A stretch of DNA of 64,000 nt from Archegozetes longisetosus (GCA_018873245.2 JAEMBT020000001.1:17858220-17922219); one strand, 5' to 3'; positions 23,728-36,647 are shown, counted from the stretch's first letter. Made by a program: numbers and translations. The notes: a model not told the origin generated them from the letters alone.

Positions 23728-25393
23728 TTAAAATTAAAATTCTATGCAATACATTTGTTAATGACATTGAAATGCTTAATTTAAAAAACTTTGCTCCTTA
23801 GCTCTTTATAAATATGAAAAATGTAAAGTAGTTAACAATAAGAATGGTATACGTGACTAAAGCATTTACGATATAATAGATAAATTCAAATTTTATAGTT
23901 TTATTATCACCATCTCATTAGCCGTACCTTCTTATGCCACTAAACCCCTCATTTCAGGCAACCCTTAGTCTGAATTTTTAGGAATTTTCCTCTGACATAG
24001 TCCTCAAAATTTGATTTCGTAACAAGAATTCTTCAAAATTCAAGTGTCAGATATCTGATGTAAAACTTGACAAATAGATGTGAAAATTTTGGCATAAACA
24101 CCAAACCATCAATAGAGTTATATTGACAAAAACAAAACTGTTTTTCAATTAATTCAACTTGAATAGACTTTGAAATTAGTACTTCATTGAAGTGAATGGC
24201 AAATCAATTAATAATAAATATTATTATGATATAGTTATAGCTTAAAATACTTGACACAATTAAAACAAATTGATCGATCAACAATTTTTCAATATCTTAA
24301 GTTTTCAGAAATTAATTAAGGAAAGACTCCATGTTTTATGATGTAGATTTTCAAGAATATACAAAAAGCTTTGGTGACCTTATTTTGTAGTAATCGTGAT
24401 AGAGAATGAAAGGTTTTAATGTCTTAATGTATTAATGAAAGGTCTTAACATCTTAATGAAAGTAGGGTTCAATAAGCAAGATTAGATTCAAGTCAGACTG
24501 ATCACGAAATTCATATTTTATTATAATAATTCATAGCTGGAAGATTTTGCACGATATCGTGCTGCAGAAATTGCCAGTCGAGATGGTACTAACTTCTATC
24601 ATCCCGACGACTTAGAGTATGGCGAAAACCTTGCTTGGAACTCTATTGAACCTGTCGATTGTCGTGTACCTCTTCAGTTGTGGTACGATGAATGGAAGAT
24701 TTACAACTTTGCTAAGCCTAATATCACTTCTCAGAATGGACACTTCACTCAAGTTGTAAGAATGATTAAGCATCTAATAAATTCAATAATCAATGTCTTT
24801 GTAATGATGCCTAAGGCTAAAAATGTTCAAGAGTTCACTACATCCGTGATTATTGATAGAGTCTGATGAAGGGTTAGAATGAATAAAAAGAAAATTATCT
24901 ATTATTAAGGTATGGAGGGATTCGAAAAAAGTGGGATGTGGACAAGCGATAAGTAAAGGAAAAGTTGGCGGAACTTTCACTGTTTGCAATTATGATCCAC
25001 CTGGTTTGTAACAGGATCTTTACCTTTTACAGTCTAACCTCTTTTTTGTTTATCATTTTTGTCAAACTACAGTCAATTTGATTTAATTTCTCATCTATTT
25101 ATTTGTGTTTTTATTAAACAACAATAAATTAGTTCTGATTTATTGTAGATTTGTTTATGCCTTTATATAAAACGTGTTAAACTCACGTGAACATAGACAG
25201 GTTTAACTGTGGTATCTAATCGTTTATAACTTATTTGATAGGAAATTACTTGAATGAAGAAATCGAAAATGTTAAACCTATTCTAAGAAAGAAATTCAAG
25301 CCAACTTCACGACCAGTGGCTAAAAGAACGACACCTAAAGCTAAAGCTGCCAAAACTAAGACTCCAACAAAAAGAACGACAAGAAGAAGGTAA
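22924..25393 (+). CDS. Secreted CAP (SCP/GAPR-1-like) domain protein, five exons, one frameshift
   Basis: Exons: 22924-22969 (signal peptide MFVKYLTIVSLLTTI), 23064-23215, 24537-24755, 24910-25004, 25242-25393; phases 1, 0, 0, 1 agree. The protein has the CAP fold landmarks in order: CLKWHNYYRKLHGSPPL (first helix, CAP histidine), FARYRAAEIASRDG, LEYGENLAW, a W-x-x-E-W helix (VPLQLWYDEW), HFTQVVWRDSKKVGCG and TFTVCNYDPPGNY. That is the GAPR-1 pattern, but with an N-terminal signal peptide and a very basic C-tail (RKKFKPTSRPVAKRTTPKAK onward, ending RRR). In arthropods CAP proteins are often secreted, including in saliva or venom, but no function follows from sequence alone. In exon 4 a five-A run (24960-24964) has one base too many: the frame is right before it (GCGQAISKG) and after it (VGGTFTVCNY) but not across it. 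This is either an assembly homopolymer error or a recent lesion. Confidence 0.82.
23216..24536 (+). other. CAP gene intron 2 (1.3 kb)
   Basis: No coding content seen. Contains a 19-bp tandem repeat (agttcaaattcatttttt, 23273-23335) and a (GA)n tract (about 23683-23722). Confidence 0.7.
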
Positions 25394-26431
25394 ATTTATT
25401 AAATATTATTGGCTTCAAAACTGCCATTTAACTCAAATTGATGGTCTTTTTCAATTATATAACTAATTATTTGTACTTGTTATTGAATTTCTAAGCCTAT
25501 TATGAACACTTAAATTATATTTCGGTCACTTTTACAATCCTTTACCAGTTCAAACTTAATAAGCATTATTGAGATTTCGTCCTTCAAATCCTGAATAAAT
25601 CGTGAATTATTGACTATATAGCTGATAGTTATAATAATTCACGTTTTGTTGTTCATATAATTTCTATTTTAATTTGTTACTCCTTTTGCACATCCTATTA
25701 TTAACGTAAAGGATATTTTTTACGCTTCTTTTCAACTCAAACTTATATTGATGCTAATTTTCATAAATTTTAATTTTCATAAATTTTAATTCTCATAAAT
25801 GTTTTTTTATTTTTTTTTCGTGTAATCAATGCCAATATTGTAATCATAATTTACTTTCTTAATTATTATGTTTTAGTGCTTATTATAACTTTTATGTATT
25901 CTTTCATCAGTTTTATTGTTTTTTAATTTCAATTAAAGTTGTTCAATATTTACATTGAAGAACCTATATTATTGAAAATACTTTATATTAAATCAAAATC
26001 TTTAATTAGAACTGTACTCTAATTACTCTAGATTATATGATTAAATTGTAAACAAGTTGATTAATAACTTAAAAACTTCATGTTACCAAATAATGCATAA
26101 CACAATGCATTCTACCATCTATTTTACCTGATTAAGTTAATCCCTTTTGTATACTGTTTGCATTTTATGCTAATTTCTTACTAAGTCACCAATTTTGTTC
26201 AACTCATCTAACGCCTAAAAATATTTGTTTTGGAGATAGTGACTGGATTACGCTCTTCAACAATTTCCTACTCATTAATTAGGTTTCAGGTGTTCAGTAT
26301 AATTGGAGTAGAGTCTGGAATAAGGGCCTAATGCGCTTTATTGATTTTATGCTCAAACATTAGCTCTGTTTGACTCCGATTATCAAAATTAGTTGTTTTA
26401 AAGATTAAATAAGTTGAATTTACAATCACAA

Positions 26432-26469
<38 letters not shown>

Positions 26470-27865
26470 GATATATATGTTTGTATATATACACACATGT
26501 ATATATATATATTTTTAAAATTTATTTAAACCTGATTGACTCGATTTAAGAGTATAGTGTGTTAGACTCTTATTTCAGACACTATCCTAGTTTTTGATTT
26601 TACTTGCATCATTGCATTCATTATGATGGCTAGACTGAAGAGTTTGTTGTTGGACACACAAATTCCTATATGACTTTCAATGCTTTCTCTTGTGTTCATT
26701 CGACCACTAAATCAAATGATTGAAAGTTATATGATTCGCATTCTTTCTGTATAGAGTATAGGCTAATAATACTTTTTGAAAAGTATTATTTATTTATTTT
26801 CTAAACCCACAAATGCCTTTTGAATGCATAATATTTGGTTTGATGAGAAAATAGTGTTTAGAAAACGCGTGATTTGTAATAATACATCACTTATTTCTCT
26901 AATCAACAGTTCCAACTTAGAATTTATTTTGCATTAGGTCACACAACTTATAGACTCAATCTATTCCTGAATCAGTTTTTAGTAAGAAATCAATTATGAA
27001 ATCTGCTGATATTTGAAATTAGTTGATGTCACACTATGAATATATATCTAAATTTGAACACTAGCCTTAAGCTAACCAACTTGCACTCAATTTAGTGAAA
27101 GATTTAGTTGCAGTAACTAAATGTAAAGTTCATACCAAAATGATTAATACGTATTTTACGTGAAAAACAAGAGCTGAAAGTTTAAATTCAAAACACTCAT
27201 AAACATGACAGTTACTAATAAAGAATTATGCAGAAAGCGTAGAAATATAATAAATATGTTTATTATTCGTCCTATTTCCTATAGGAACTTCACAAATAAG
27301 CATAAAAAACACAAAATTTCCATATTTCAAAACATAATTCTTCATCACCGCTATTGTCCAATTACTGTTTGAGCATCAATAACAATAACAGATTGGAATA
27401 CGGTGTTAGAAATGTTTAGTGACAATTTTAGTTTCCATTAAATAGAGTATATTGTATGTCACTACTTCATTACTGAAAATATGTCAAATTCTTTATTTCA
27501 ATTTAAATTACTACAAAAGAATGCCTTAAATCTTTACATTATGTTCATTCAACTGAACAACTAAGAAATTCTTTGCAAATTTTAGTTTATATATAAAAAA
27601 TTCTTAGTTTGAGCTTAAAGTATTCATTATTCCTAATGACTTTAACACTTTACTTCTATTAAAAGTAAAACTATTCACATATTGTAACAAATTCTTTGGT
27701 CAAAATGAGCTCAGTTTAACAATCCATACAAGTTGTTAGATTCCGAAAAACTTGAAAACGACAGAAAAACTCTAAAATTGATAAACTTCCTAGTTTACAG
27801 TAAGTTTTAATAACTTCTATCAAATAGAGTGAAACAAGTGACAGTTTTCAACAAATTAGAAGTGA

Positions 27866-28049
27866 AGTAGCCTCTTACTATAGTGATTATAGTGAACAGT
27901 CTAATATACTAGAAACTGGTTGATTATAACTGCAGTTCACTATATCGAATACAGTGTGCATAGTCTGTGAGCCAAATAATTTGTCAAAGAGTGTACACTT
28001 ATAGTATTTCACTATATCCCACGTCGTTATCGTAAGGCTTAACTGTAAT
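27866..28049. mobile_element. Pogo-type MITE, probable
   Basis: Ends cagttaagccttacgataac (inverse, right) and agtagcctcttactatagtg (left) are related. Internal cactatatc words are shared with the MITEs at 7800 and 16250. Confidence 0.35.
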
Positions 28050-28894
28050 AACATCTCATTTGTAACTAAGTGTTCAAACCTAAAGACAATTGAAGTCATT
28101 ATTATATTTTCACATCACTCGAACCAATACATTAGGAATTAAAGTAATGCCATTACTAAAAGATATAAAAGTCAATCCGTCGATGATGAAGACCTCAAAC
28201 GAAATGAAAATTACAATTGAAAGAATGAGCATTATACTGATGTCTAAATTGTCTCGTGTCTTGTAGTTGGGCCACACTTTGCATCTACACAAGTATATTA
28301 GCAATGATTAGTCTTTCAATAGCTCTTTACGTTAAATTTATTGGACAACTGCTTCTACCACAAATGGTTTTATTTAGTCTATTATTCCATTTTATTCATA
28401 CTCTCGCCTATTCTTTTGTCTTTTACTTGCCTTCATCTGTTTTCACATGAAAGTCTTTTCTAGAAGTGGACACGAAGATTTACAAGCTTATAGTAGGTGT
28501 TTGAAAATAGAAGACTGCTCGTTTCTGCTCTTATTATAAAGATATAGCTTATGATTTGAAATATGACGATGAGTACAACTTCTTGTTTGGTTCTTACTGG
28601 CTGTTAATGTGATCAGATCCATCAAATTAGTATCTCTTATTCGATTCCATCTAATACTCTTAACCCAGTTACTTGGAAGAATAAATCCAGCAGAAATTAC
28701 ACCGATTTTGCCGATTTGTTTGCCTTCCAATTAGTCTATATAACTCTATTTCTGTTCTTTCAACTTATATACTGTTGGTTTGGTTTTGTTATATCGATCG
28801 CTTACTTATGCATCTTTTGTCAGATGTTAGACTTTTGTTTTATTTCATCTTTTATCTGATTCCTCTCATATCTAGTAATGGATTTAATATACAG

Positions 28895-29393
28895 TACAGT
28901 CAACCTCGTTTAACGTCAATCTGTCAGTGTAGTAAAACAGATAACGATAATTGATATTGACAATAGGTGAGTACCTTGGATATCTTATTTTCATTGAAGT
29001 GAAATTCGATTATATATTGGAAGTATGACAGTAAGTATAATTATCTAATATTTACAGCAAAATAATCAGCGATAAAAGATTGTTTAAGGCGATCATTTTT
29101 TTAAAACCAAGTTCTCTAACTTTGTTGGCCAATCATAAAATAACGTGTCAACTTCAGAAAGAGGAATCAACACGCTTTCTTTTAACGAAATCGATGTTTA
29201 GGTTAATTTACACATCAATTTTATACTGCATTTTAAATTTGATTTTTTGCAACTTTACAGTCTGTAATAACTAGTTACAGTTTGTAAGTGTGTACTATAT
29301 GTGGTAGTACACGCCAAATTGGCACAGAGAAAAGTGTTGACAATAAGCGGGTTTTGATAATAACTGAGTTCATATTTAAAGGGTTTTACTGTA
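28895..29393. mobile_element. Pogo/Tigger-like non-autonomous element, about 500 bp
   Basis: Begins tacagtcaacctcgtttaac and ends gggttttactgta, so the termini are inverted TACAGT with following C-rich and TTTAA words. The internal open frame is too short and unlike any transposase. Confidence 0.45.
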
Positions 29394-30186
29394 TTTTGTT
29401 TACTTCATTTGATTAAAAGTCTTCTCAAAGTATCACAAAGTCATTCATTTGATTCAATTTATATCTTAGTAACAGTAAGACAAACTTTAGTTTTAAATTC
29501 TTGGTGTCGTTTTATTGGTCGTCTAATAAGGCTTTTCGCAAACATTCTTTCTTACATTTGAGATCTTAACTAAGCTTTGGTCAAACCTAACTTTTTTAAT
29601 GAATTGCTTCAGTTGAAGAATTATTGGTCTAGATGACTAGGTTTAACTTATCTAAAAGACAATGTTTTCGAAACCGATTCTCCCTGTCCTATCTGTTTAT
29701 ATAATTGACCATAATCATAACAATAGTTGTGTTATTTCAGAAATCATCGGAAATTTTTTTCTCTATTACATATTTCATGAACTTATTCAACAAAACATAT
29801 TTGTGTCGAATTGATTAGCCTTAAACTCAATAGCAATGATTGTATAATTCAACATTTCAAATTAAAATTAAGCTTAATAACGAATCAGTTGGTTAACAAC
29901 AATTATTTGCATTACTTGATTGGAAAACATATAATTGATGATAAAACTCGATTTATGTTGAATATAATCAGATTATGACAATTAAGTTCTAAATCATGGT
30001 CTCCATTCTTGAGCTCCAGTACGTTTTTATAAATGACTTGTTATGAATATTAAAACCATTTGCATTAATGCCAAATAAAATAAATTATCGTCTATGGAAT
30101 AAAATTACTGTTAATCTATGCGTAAATCAATGATTCGGTTTTCATTTCTAATTATCAAATTTTAAGTTTGAAAATTTTTTTCTATA

Positions 30187-30866
30187 CTATTAATGATTAA
30201 GTTTGCAATTTCAATTAATTGTAAATATATTGTCTTAAGTTTAACTTCGATTTTGAGCTCTAATGCAGTCATTTTGAATTGAGTCTATTCATAAGATTGT
30301 AAAGTCAATTATTTTCAGATGTGAATTGGAATGTGTTATATCAAGAAAATTTTATTTATCTTTGATTGATCTAACGTAACAGCTCCTTTGACGCAACAAT
30401 CTAATAAGAAACAATAATTGTATCACAGTTACCTACTCTTTAGACTAACTCTCTCCAGACTAATTATTTGGTAAACAATACTTCACTTTGATTTTTAAGG
30501 GTTTGTTAAATTAACTCATAAAGAGCTAATGCAATGATTTTTCTTGACCTGAAATTCAAGCGTTCATTTGATAATAAGAGTCATGAGTAAACGTAAACTT
30601 AGCCTCAATACAGTTGAGTAAATAATCGTTTGGAATTAACTAGACTCTAACATGTATTCAACCCTAGAATCACCTCATTTTGTTACAAATATTCATTGAA
30701 TTGAACGCATTCTCTGCTTAATAAGCGATTAGGCAATTACTTAGCTTTTTATTAATGAATCTCACATAAGATAAAAATACGGAGATAGTTTTAGTTAATA
30801 ATAGTTTAATGATCGTAATTTTATGACAAAAATAAGCAATCTTTAATATCCATTACTAAATCTAGG
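30187..30866. repeat. Diverged direct repeat, left copy (partner 49875-50567)
   Basis: Long collinear similarity with 49875-50567. Both copies start at ttaatgatt, share caattaattgtaaatata, gtcaattattttca, agaaaattttatttatcttt and taagcgattagg, and end at aaatctaag/aaatctagg. Substitutions and small indels are spread throughout, so the duplication is not recent. Confidence 0.7.
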
Positions 30867-31379
30867 GTCGAGGTGGTATTTTACTTTGAGGCAAAATACC
30901 ATTGATACCAGGTATAATACGAAAAAATACCGTACCTTTAGTATTTTCTAAATTTTAGTGAAACACTTAAGAAATAAATTGTAAATTCAATCTGAAATCC
31001 AAACTAATGAAGGAAACCGTCTTTCCAGTTTAAAAGTTGAAAAGTTGTTAGCTGTACAAAATAATTTACGTTCTATTGACCCTTTAAAAGATCTCGAATA
31101 AAAGAAGGATGCCCAAATACTATGGGACTTCTGCCTAACTTGGCTCCAAGACAAACTATATATTTTGAAAAAGCTCGATGAGAGGATAGAGATTGTCAAT
31201 GAGCACAACTTGATAAAACGTGGCGTTCTCGAGATATTGACCATTTTTGATCCGAAGAGAAACGTGAATTTTTTAGAACAAAATGGGCATCAAAAGGTTC
31301 AGAATTAAGAGAGATCACGGTTATATATATATATATATAGTATTTGACATTTTAAAGTCCAATAAGGTTTTACCAAAGA

Positions 31380-32110
31380 AATCATCCACCTCTGGGAACC
31401 ACCTCCTCGTGGTAACGGCGGGTAACAGACTTTTAAGCCTGGCTAAGGCTTTCAGTAAAAGCTATGCCGTCATGGCAGATGGCAAACACCGGAGGTCTCG
31501 GGTGGTACCCTCTCAAATAAAGCCCGCGCTGGAACCGTAGGTAGAGGGGCTCTAGCGACAAGTATGCTACAGTCTTCCTCAATGAGCGAGGGTGCTGTCG
31601 AGCCTCAGGGGAGTATGGCTATCAACGAAGATCGGAGAGACTGCTACCCTAGCTGCGGTAAGTCCCTTCGATGGGAGAAGAGAAGGCCTTTGACAAGGAA
31701 CTCCGAGCTTCTCCGCTTTATCGAAGAAAATCGTCTCCGTCTTCATCAAAGGCGGAGATATAATTCTTCGGATAAGAGTGGTAGGCCCGTCTCGGAGACT
31801 GATTTTAGTTGCTGGCTGTTTTAACGGCTGTTGATTGTAATAGCTGCTAGTTGGACTATTACAAACGATGAGATTCTCCAACGCTTCTGTTTGATAGTGA
31901 TGCCGGTATACAGCTCACCATCAAAAGGAATATAGCCACTCACGCTAAATGCTTGTTTGGTTGTAGATCGAGAAATCTGCTAAGCCTACCGCCAACGTCT
32001 TATTGTCGAAAGACATTTTCATATTCCTCCAGATGTACGCTGCTGTGCAGCCCACCTGGATGATTGGGATTCCATCCCTCTACAAATTTTTCAAAATTCT
32101 ATTTACTTTT
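31380..32110 (+). pseudogene. GC-richer decayed transposon-like segment
   Basis: Clearly higher GC than its surroundings. No continuous frame. In 31,930-32,090 two frames read CLFGCRSRNLL and then, one frame off, VERHFHIPPDVRCCAAHLDD. A C-x-x-GC head followed by IPxxxRCCxxHL is a pattern I associate with N-terminal domains of THAP/Harbinger-like eukaryotic transposon ORFs. Tentative: it may be another element type. Confidence 0.3.
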
Positions 32111-32423
32111 TATTTTCCAAATTATATATATTCGTGATCTGCTCATAATACCGAGCATTTAGATACCCATATTGCATAGAAAAAGTTATGTGTAAAAGTT
32201 GAAGTGTATTGAACTTCTAAACTTTTACTTTCTTTCTCTATACTTATCACATATTTACTTACTTGTTGGTATTTCAAATAAACTTGTAAGAATGGTCTGA
32301 GTATTGGCCTTATTGGAGTTGGGGCGACGGATTAAGCTCTTGAAGTCGTCCAAAAGTCTAATCCTTTTGCTGTAAATAACCCTATCATCTTAATGTTTAT
32401 TCATTATATATATATCTAAAATA

Positions 32424-32948
32424 CAACATATGAAATTTTAATTACAAAACTACAGAAGATATCAGAATGAAATAAATTGTATTATTCACAAAGTATGCGG
32501 TTTAACTAATTGACCTTTCAAAATATCTATCCTCAATGGCTCCCAAGTGCTGGAGCCGAGTCTGAAAGTTGATTGCTGCATGCTGTCTGATCGGATTGGA
32601 CGCCGAAAAACACACTGGAAGGGGTATTGATTGGCCCTCATATTCTCCGGACGTTACAGTTTGTGACTTCTTTCTTTGGAGCTGTACTAACGATAAAGTG
32701 TATGAGACAACTATACAGAACCTCGAGCAACTCCAAGAACGCATCACAGAAGTCATTCAGTCACTCTCCGAAGACATCAGACAGCGTGCAGTGACCAACT
32801 TCAGACTCGGCTCCAGCACCTGGCAGCCATTGAGGGTAGACATTTAGAAAACTTAATTTATTAAACCGCATACTTTTGTGAATAAAATGCAATTTATTTC
32901 ATTCTAATATCTTCTGTAGTTTTTTTGTAATTAAAATTTCATATGTTG
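32424..32948. mobile_element. Non-autonomous DNA transposon with long inverted repeats and a transposase fragment
   Basis: Left arm 32424-32510 and right arm about 32855-32948 are near-perfect inverted repeats of about 85-90 bp starting caacatatgaaattttaatt. Between them (about 32560-32847, + strand) is a fragment with IDWPSYSPDVTVCDFFLW, KVYETTIQNLEQLQERI. This is the region of IS630/Tc/mariner-type transposases where DWPxxSPDLTxCDFFLWG precedes the last helices. Only the C-terminal third remains, so it is an internally deleted derivative. Confidence 0.7.
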
Positions 32949-33195
32949 CGTAACTTATGCACAACCCCGTAAGTTTAACATCATTAGAACAAAAGATCTA
33001 AAGCAATCAACAACAAATAAAATTGTATTTTCAAACTTGAAACAAAACAACATACTATATCCTTACATATGTTTATTCCAAAGTCAATAAAATTCAATAT
33101 CTCAAGAACGCCATTACCCAGGATAAAAAAATTATATATTTGTACTCTACTTATTATGCCCAACATTTAGGCACCAAAGATCCCCATTTTGGTGC

Positions 33196-34180
33196 CCCTT
33201 TGCGCCACTGCGCCCTCCATATCATTTGATAGATTTCTTCGAGTACCACGAGAACATACAACATTTGACCTCAGTTTGTACGTCCCCCTTAGAAAATAAA
33301 GACTATTGAAAGTTCAGCGAGATTCCCAAAAGCCGGACTATTTTTCGCACCTCCAAACCGACGTAACGTATCATTTGTAAGCTCGTAATGGATAAAATAA
33401 ATATATCTTGGCCTCAACTTGCTAAAACGTATCGCTTGGGCGATAGAGGTCAAAGCCTATAGCTGATACTTTAACAGATATCTGAGATGTAGGGATCAAT
33501 TCATATTAAATCACTCATCCTGAGTCGATATACTAAAGTTTAATTTCAGTACTTTGAAAAGGTGCTTAGATAAATGAATTTTGATATTTTTTTATGAAAG
33601 ATAAAAATACTTATGAATTCATCTATTTATATTTAAATTTCAACCTAGAGGGAAGGGGCAGGACCAACACCCCTCTATGGTCCTGTGACCCGGGCTGAGT
33701 CTACCCAGCCAGGTGGGTCATGCCCTCATAACAGGGTATGGCTGCCATTATCCTATCTTGAAGGGGAGTGACACCACCAGGTTTGGATGCCCCAGTGCCG
33801 GGGTTCCGTTCCTAAGAGGGTCAAGGTTCTATTTCGAGGCAAGGCAGGATGGCTATTCGCTGAGAAGCCGTCATTATGTGAATAGGGCTGTCCTCTGGAC
33901 AGTTGCTGCCTTGTCTACATTTTAGTATTTTAAATCGGTTATTTTACTTTTTCTTAATCTTTTATATTGTTCTATCAAATATGTTATGCTATTTCGCATC
34001 CAGTATCTTGAGTCTATTGAGTAAATGTTTTTTGTACTAATAACCGTAAAAATATACATTTTATATTTTAGTGTTTTTGCAATGTAGTGGTTAAAAAGAT
34101 GCACACAATAGGAGGAAATACTATATATTCTTTTGTATTCAATTAGATCTATCAAATGATATAGGTGTGCAGTGGCGCAG
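33196..34180. mobile_element. Non-autonomous element with about 40-bp TIRs (copy A)
   Basis: The left end contains ccctttgcgccactgcgccc then atatcatttgatagat; the right end is its inverse. The centre (33650-33905) is GC-rich, with gacccgggctgagtctaccc and gaggcaaggcaggatggcta, and is present again at 41900-42170. The right TIR of the second copy (about 42406-42447) matches the left TIR here better than this copy's own right TIR does. No transposase seen. The duplicated cassette starts inside this element. Confidence 0.5.
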
Positions 34181-34823
34181 TTATCAAAATCGCTATGATT
34201 TGGACATTCTTTACTTGGAACCAAATTAGTCAATTTTGGGCATTCTTCTTTATATTTTATGAAAATGAATTCATTTAATAAAACAAATTGAGATTCTATA
34301 AATACAAATAATGAAAGTAATTTGGATAAAAATGAAAGATTTCGAGATTCTGTTAACATGACACCAGTGCTGTGGAATAGTTTCTAATAGGAAAAAGGTA
34401 AAAACCCTCAAACGACTAAAGAAAATTTATAAACAAACGGATCTAAAAATTAACAAAATTAATTCTATTCAAGGTCTTTATAACATTATAAAGACCCAAA
34501 ATTATATAAAAGGAACAAAGTTTGAGAAGGTAAGTAGAACAAACTGAAGAAAAGGGAGAAAATATTGAGCAAATTGATTCCACTAATGTAGAGATTCTAA
34601 TAAATAAAAAGAGTAAGGTTAGCAGTAGCTATCCATATAAAATGAAAGAAATTACAGATAAATACATTGATAAATTAATAAGATAATTAGGTTTCACATA
34701 AATGAGCGAAATTCTAGAATACTAGAATGCTAGAAAGCTACTAAAATAAAAATTAGAGAACTTGTTGAGATTAGTAAAGCGTGACACACAACTTTCTTTA
34801 CAACTGTCGAAAATATGGTGATA

Positions 34824-36530
34824 ATCTCATTTTCAAACGACCTTCATTTTATACACACCTGCGGATTAAATGACTAGAGTTTTAAAATTCCATTTAAATA
34901 AAGAATAGTTTATTTCAATTCAATTTGGACTGACTGAAGTTCGAGTTAAATTTCTATTAATAAATTTTATAAAAAGTAATTAAAAAATTAAACTTCATAA
35001 AATGAAGAAAACTTTACTTTCAACTAAGGATAAAACCAGTATAGTGAAATGGTATTTTGAAGTTAAAACTGATTATGAAGTGGAAAATAAACATAAACAT
35101 GTGAAAAATAAGCTTGTTTTAGAATATTCGTGAAAAATGCCTCCAAATAAACAGTCGGTTCTAAATAACGTGAACAGTTTACTAAAACATGGTTCTGCTG
35201 CAAATTCATAGAAAATATTTGTAAAATGTTTGTTATCACTACTGGAAATATTGAAAATATGAAAATTTGTTCAAAGATTGGTAAAGCAAAAAGTATAATT
35301 AAGATGGGACTTAAAACTAATAATGGAAGGGAATCAGTTCGAAATATTTTGAATAAAGAACTCAAGTTATTTCCGTACAAAGTTCAAATCGCATTGAAAA
35401 TTCTTGGAAGCTCCATTTGTAGGCAAAAAATGTTAGCGAAACATGAAATTAATTCGGAATTACTGAAAAATATTTTGCTAACCAATGAATCCCACATTTA
35501 TTTAGACGGATACTGCAGCAAACAAAGTGTGAACATTTGGGGTTTAGATAAGCCTGAAAATTTTACTCATATATTGGCTCATCCTCAATATGTCACTGTT
35601 TGGTGTGCAATTTCGGTTCAAGCACGGAAGTTCAATTCGTCCATAATTTTGAAAATTCTAATCATAGAATTACTGTCAATCTATTTAATTATCGAAATAT
35701 GGTTGAAATTTGTTTTGTATCAAAATTTCGAGATTTAAAATGTTTATGTGAGAGACGACTAAATTTTTAATTAATAAATGATTTAGTGATGTATAGCTTA
35801 AGACTAAGAATAAGACTAAGCAAAATAAGATATATTAAAATCGTTTGGCTTAAGACTAAGACAGTCAGAAGTTTAGATACAAATATGGTCATTTAATCCA
35901 TTAGAAATGATTCATTTTTTGAAGTTTTCAATTATAAAACCATTTGTAAATCATTAGATAAACAATTGCACTCCTATTGCAATACATTTTAATAGTGAAT
36001 GTCTTTGCTCTTAGTTTTGTTTTGTTAGTCTGTTGATCATTTTATGAAAAATATTAGATAATAAAAAATTCCAAAATGTTATAATATATGCTATAAAGAG
36101 ATAACTAACACAAGTAGTAAGGCTAAGACTAAGCTAAACTAAAATTTTGGCATTAAGACTAAGACTAAGACAAGACAAACTAAAATTCTCTAAGCTATAC
36201 AACACTAAAATGATTTGAAGAATTGAACCGAAAAAAATCTGCTATAAACAATGCGTCAAACTTTTGAAAATTTGAATATTTATTACTTTTCTATTAATGG
36301 TATTTATACATTAATGTCTGTGAGAGCGTACATTCGAGTAAGCAGTACAACTCATGTTCATGAAGTGTTAATGAAGTACAATTTATGAGACTACTCTGCC
36401 TGTCATACTATGAAACTACTATAAAAGGAATACACCTGTTATAAAGTATTCATTATTTAAATGAAATTTTAAAACCCTAGTCATTTAATCCGCAGATGTG
36501 CATATAATAAGAGCCGTTTAAAAGTGAGGT
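34824..36530 (+). mobile_element. Tc1/mariner (IS630)-type transposon, copy A
   Basis: TIRs of about 90 bp (atctcattttcaaacgac at left, inverse acctcacttttaaacggc at right) flanked by TA (34822-34823 and 36531-36532), the target duplication of this superfamily. The innermost TIR part contains tgcggattaaatgactag. The transposase is decayed: 35226-35738 reads ESVRNILNKELKLFPYKVQI, then LTNESHIYLDGYCSKQSVNI, then AHPQYVTVWCAISVQ; that order (LxLxPYKxQ, then LDGYxxKQxxxxWG, then HPxxVTVWCAIS) is typical. The frame breaks after this, and the DWPxxSPDLxP block is missing. Confidence 0.75.
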
Positions 36531-36647
36531 TACTATTGAACCTTCAATAAGTGTAAGGAAAGATATCTGTCGCTTTATATGGTTTTTTGTTAATTTGAGC
36601 GCACTACAGTTTTAAGATCTTTACTAAATTTATTAATTCTTTAACTT

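Larger units (their letters stand above)
25394..30186. other. Gene-poor intergenic region with MITEs
   Basis: No supported gene. A candidate polyadenylation signal for the CAP gene (AATAAA, 25594-25599) is at the left end. Contains (AC)n (about 26434-26466) and two pogo-type elements (27866-28049, 28895-29393). Open frames around 28.1-28.7 kb are hydrophobic, overlap on both strands and show no family motif. Confidence 0.5.

Noticed and set aside
28110..28730. Several overlapping open frames, one hydrophobic on the + strand after a possible acceptor at 28265
   Set aside because: No recognisable family, conflicting strands, and no partner exons in matching phase.
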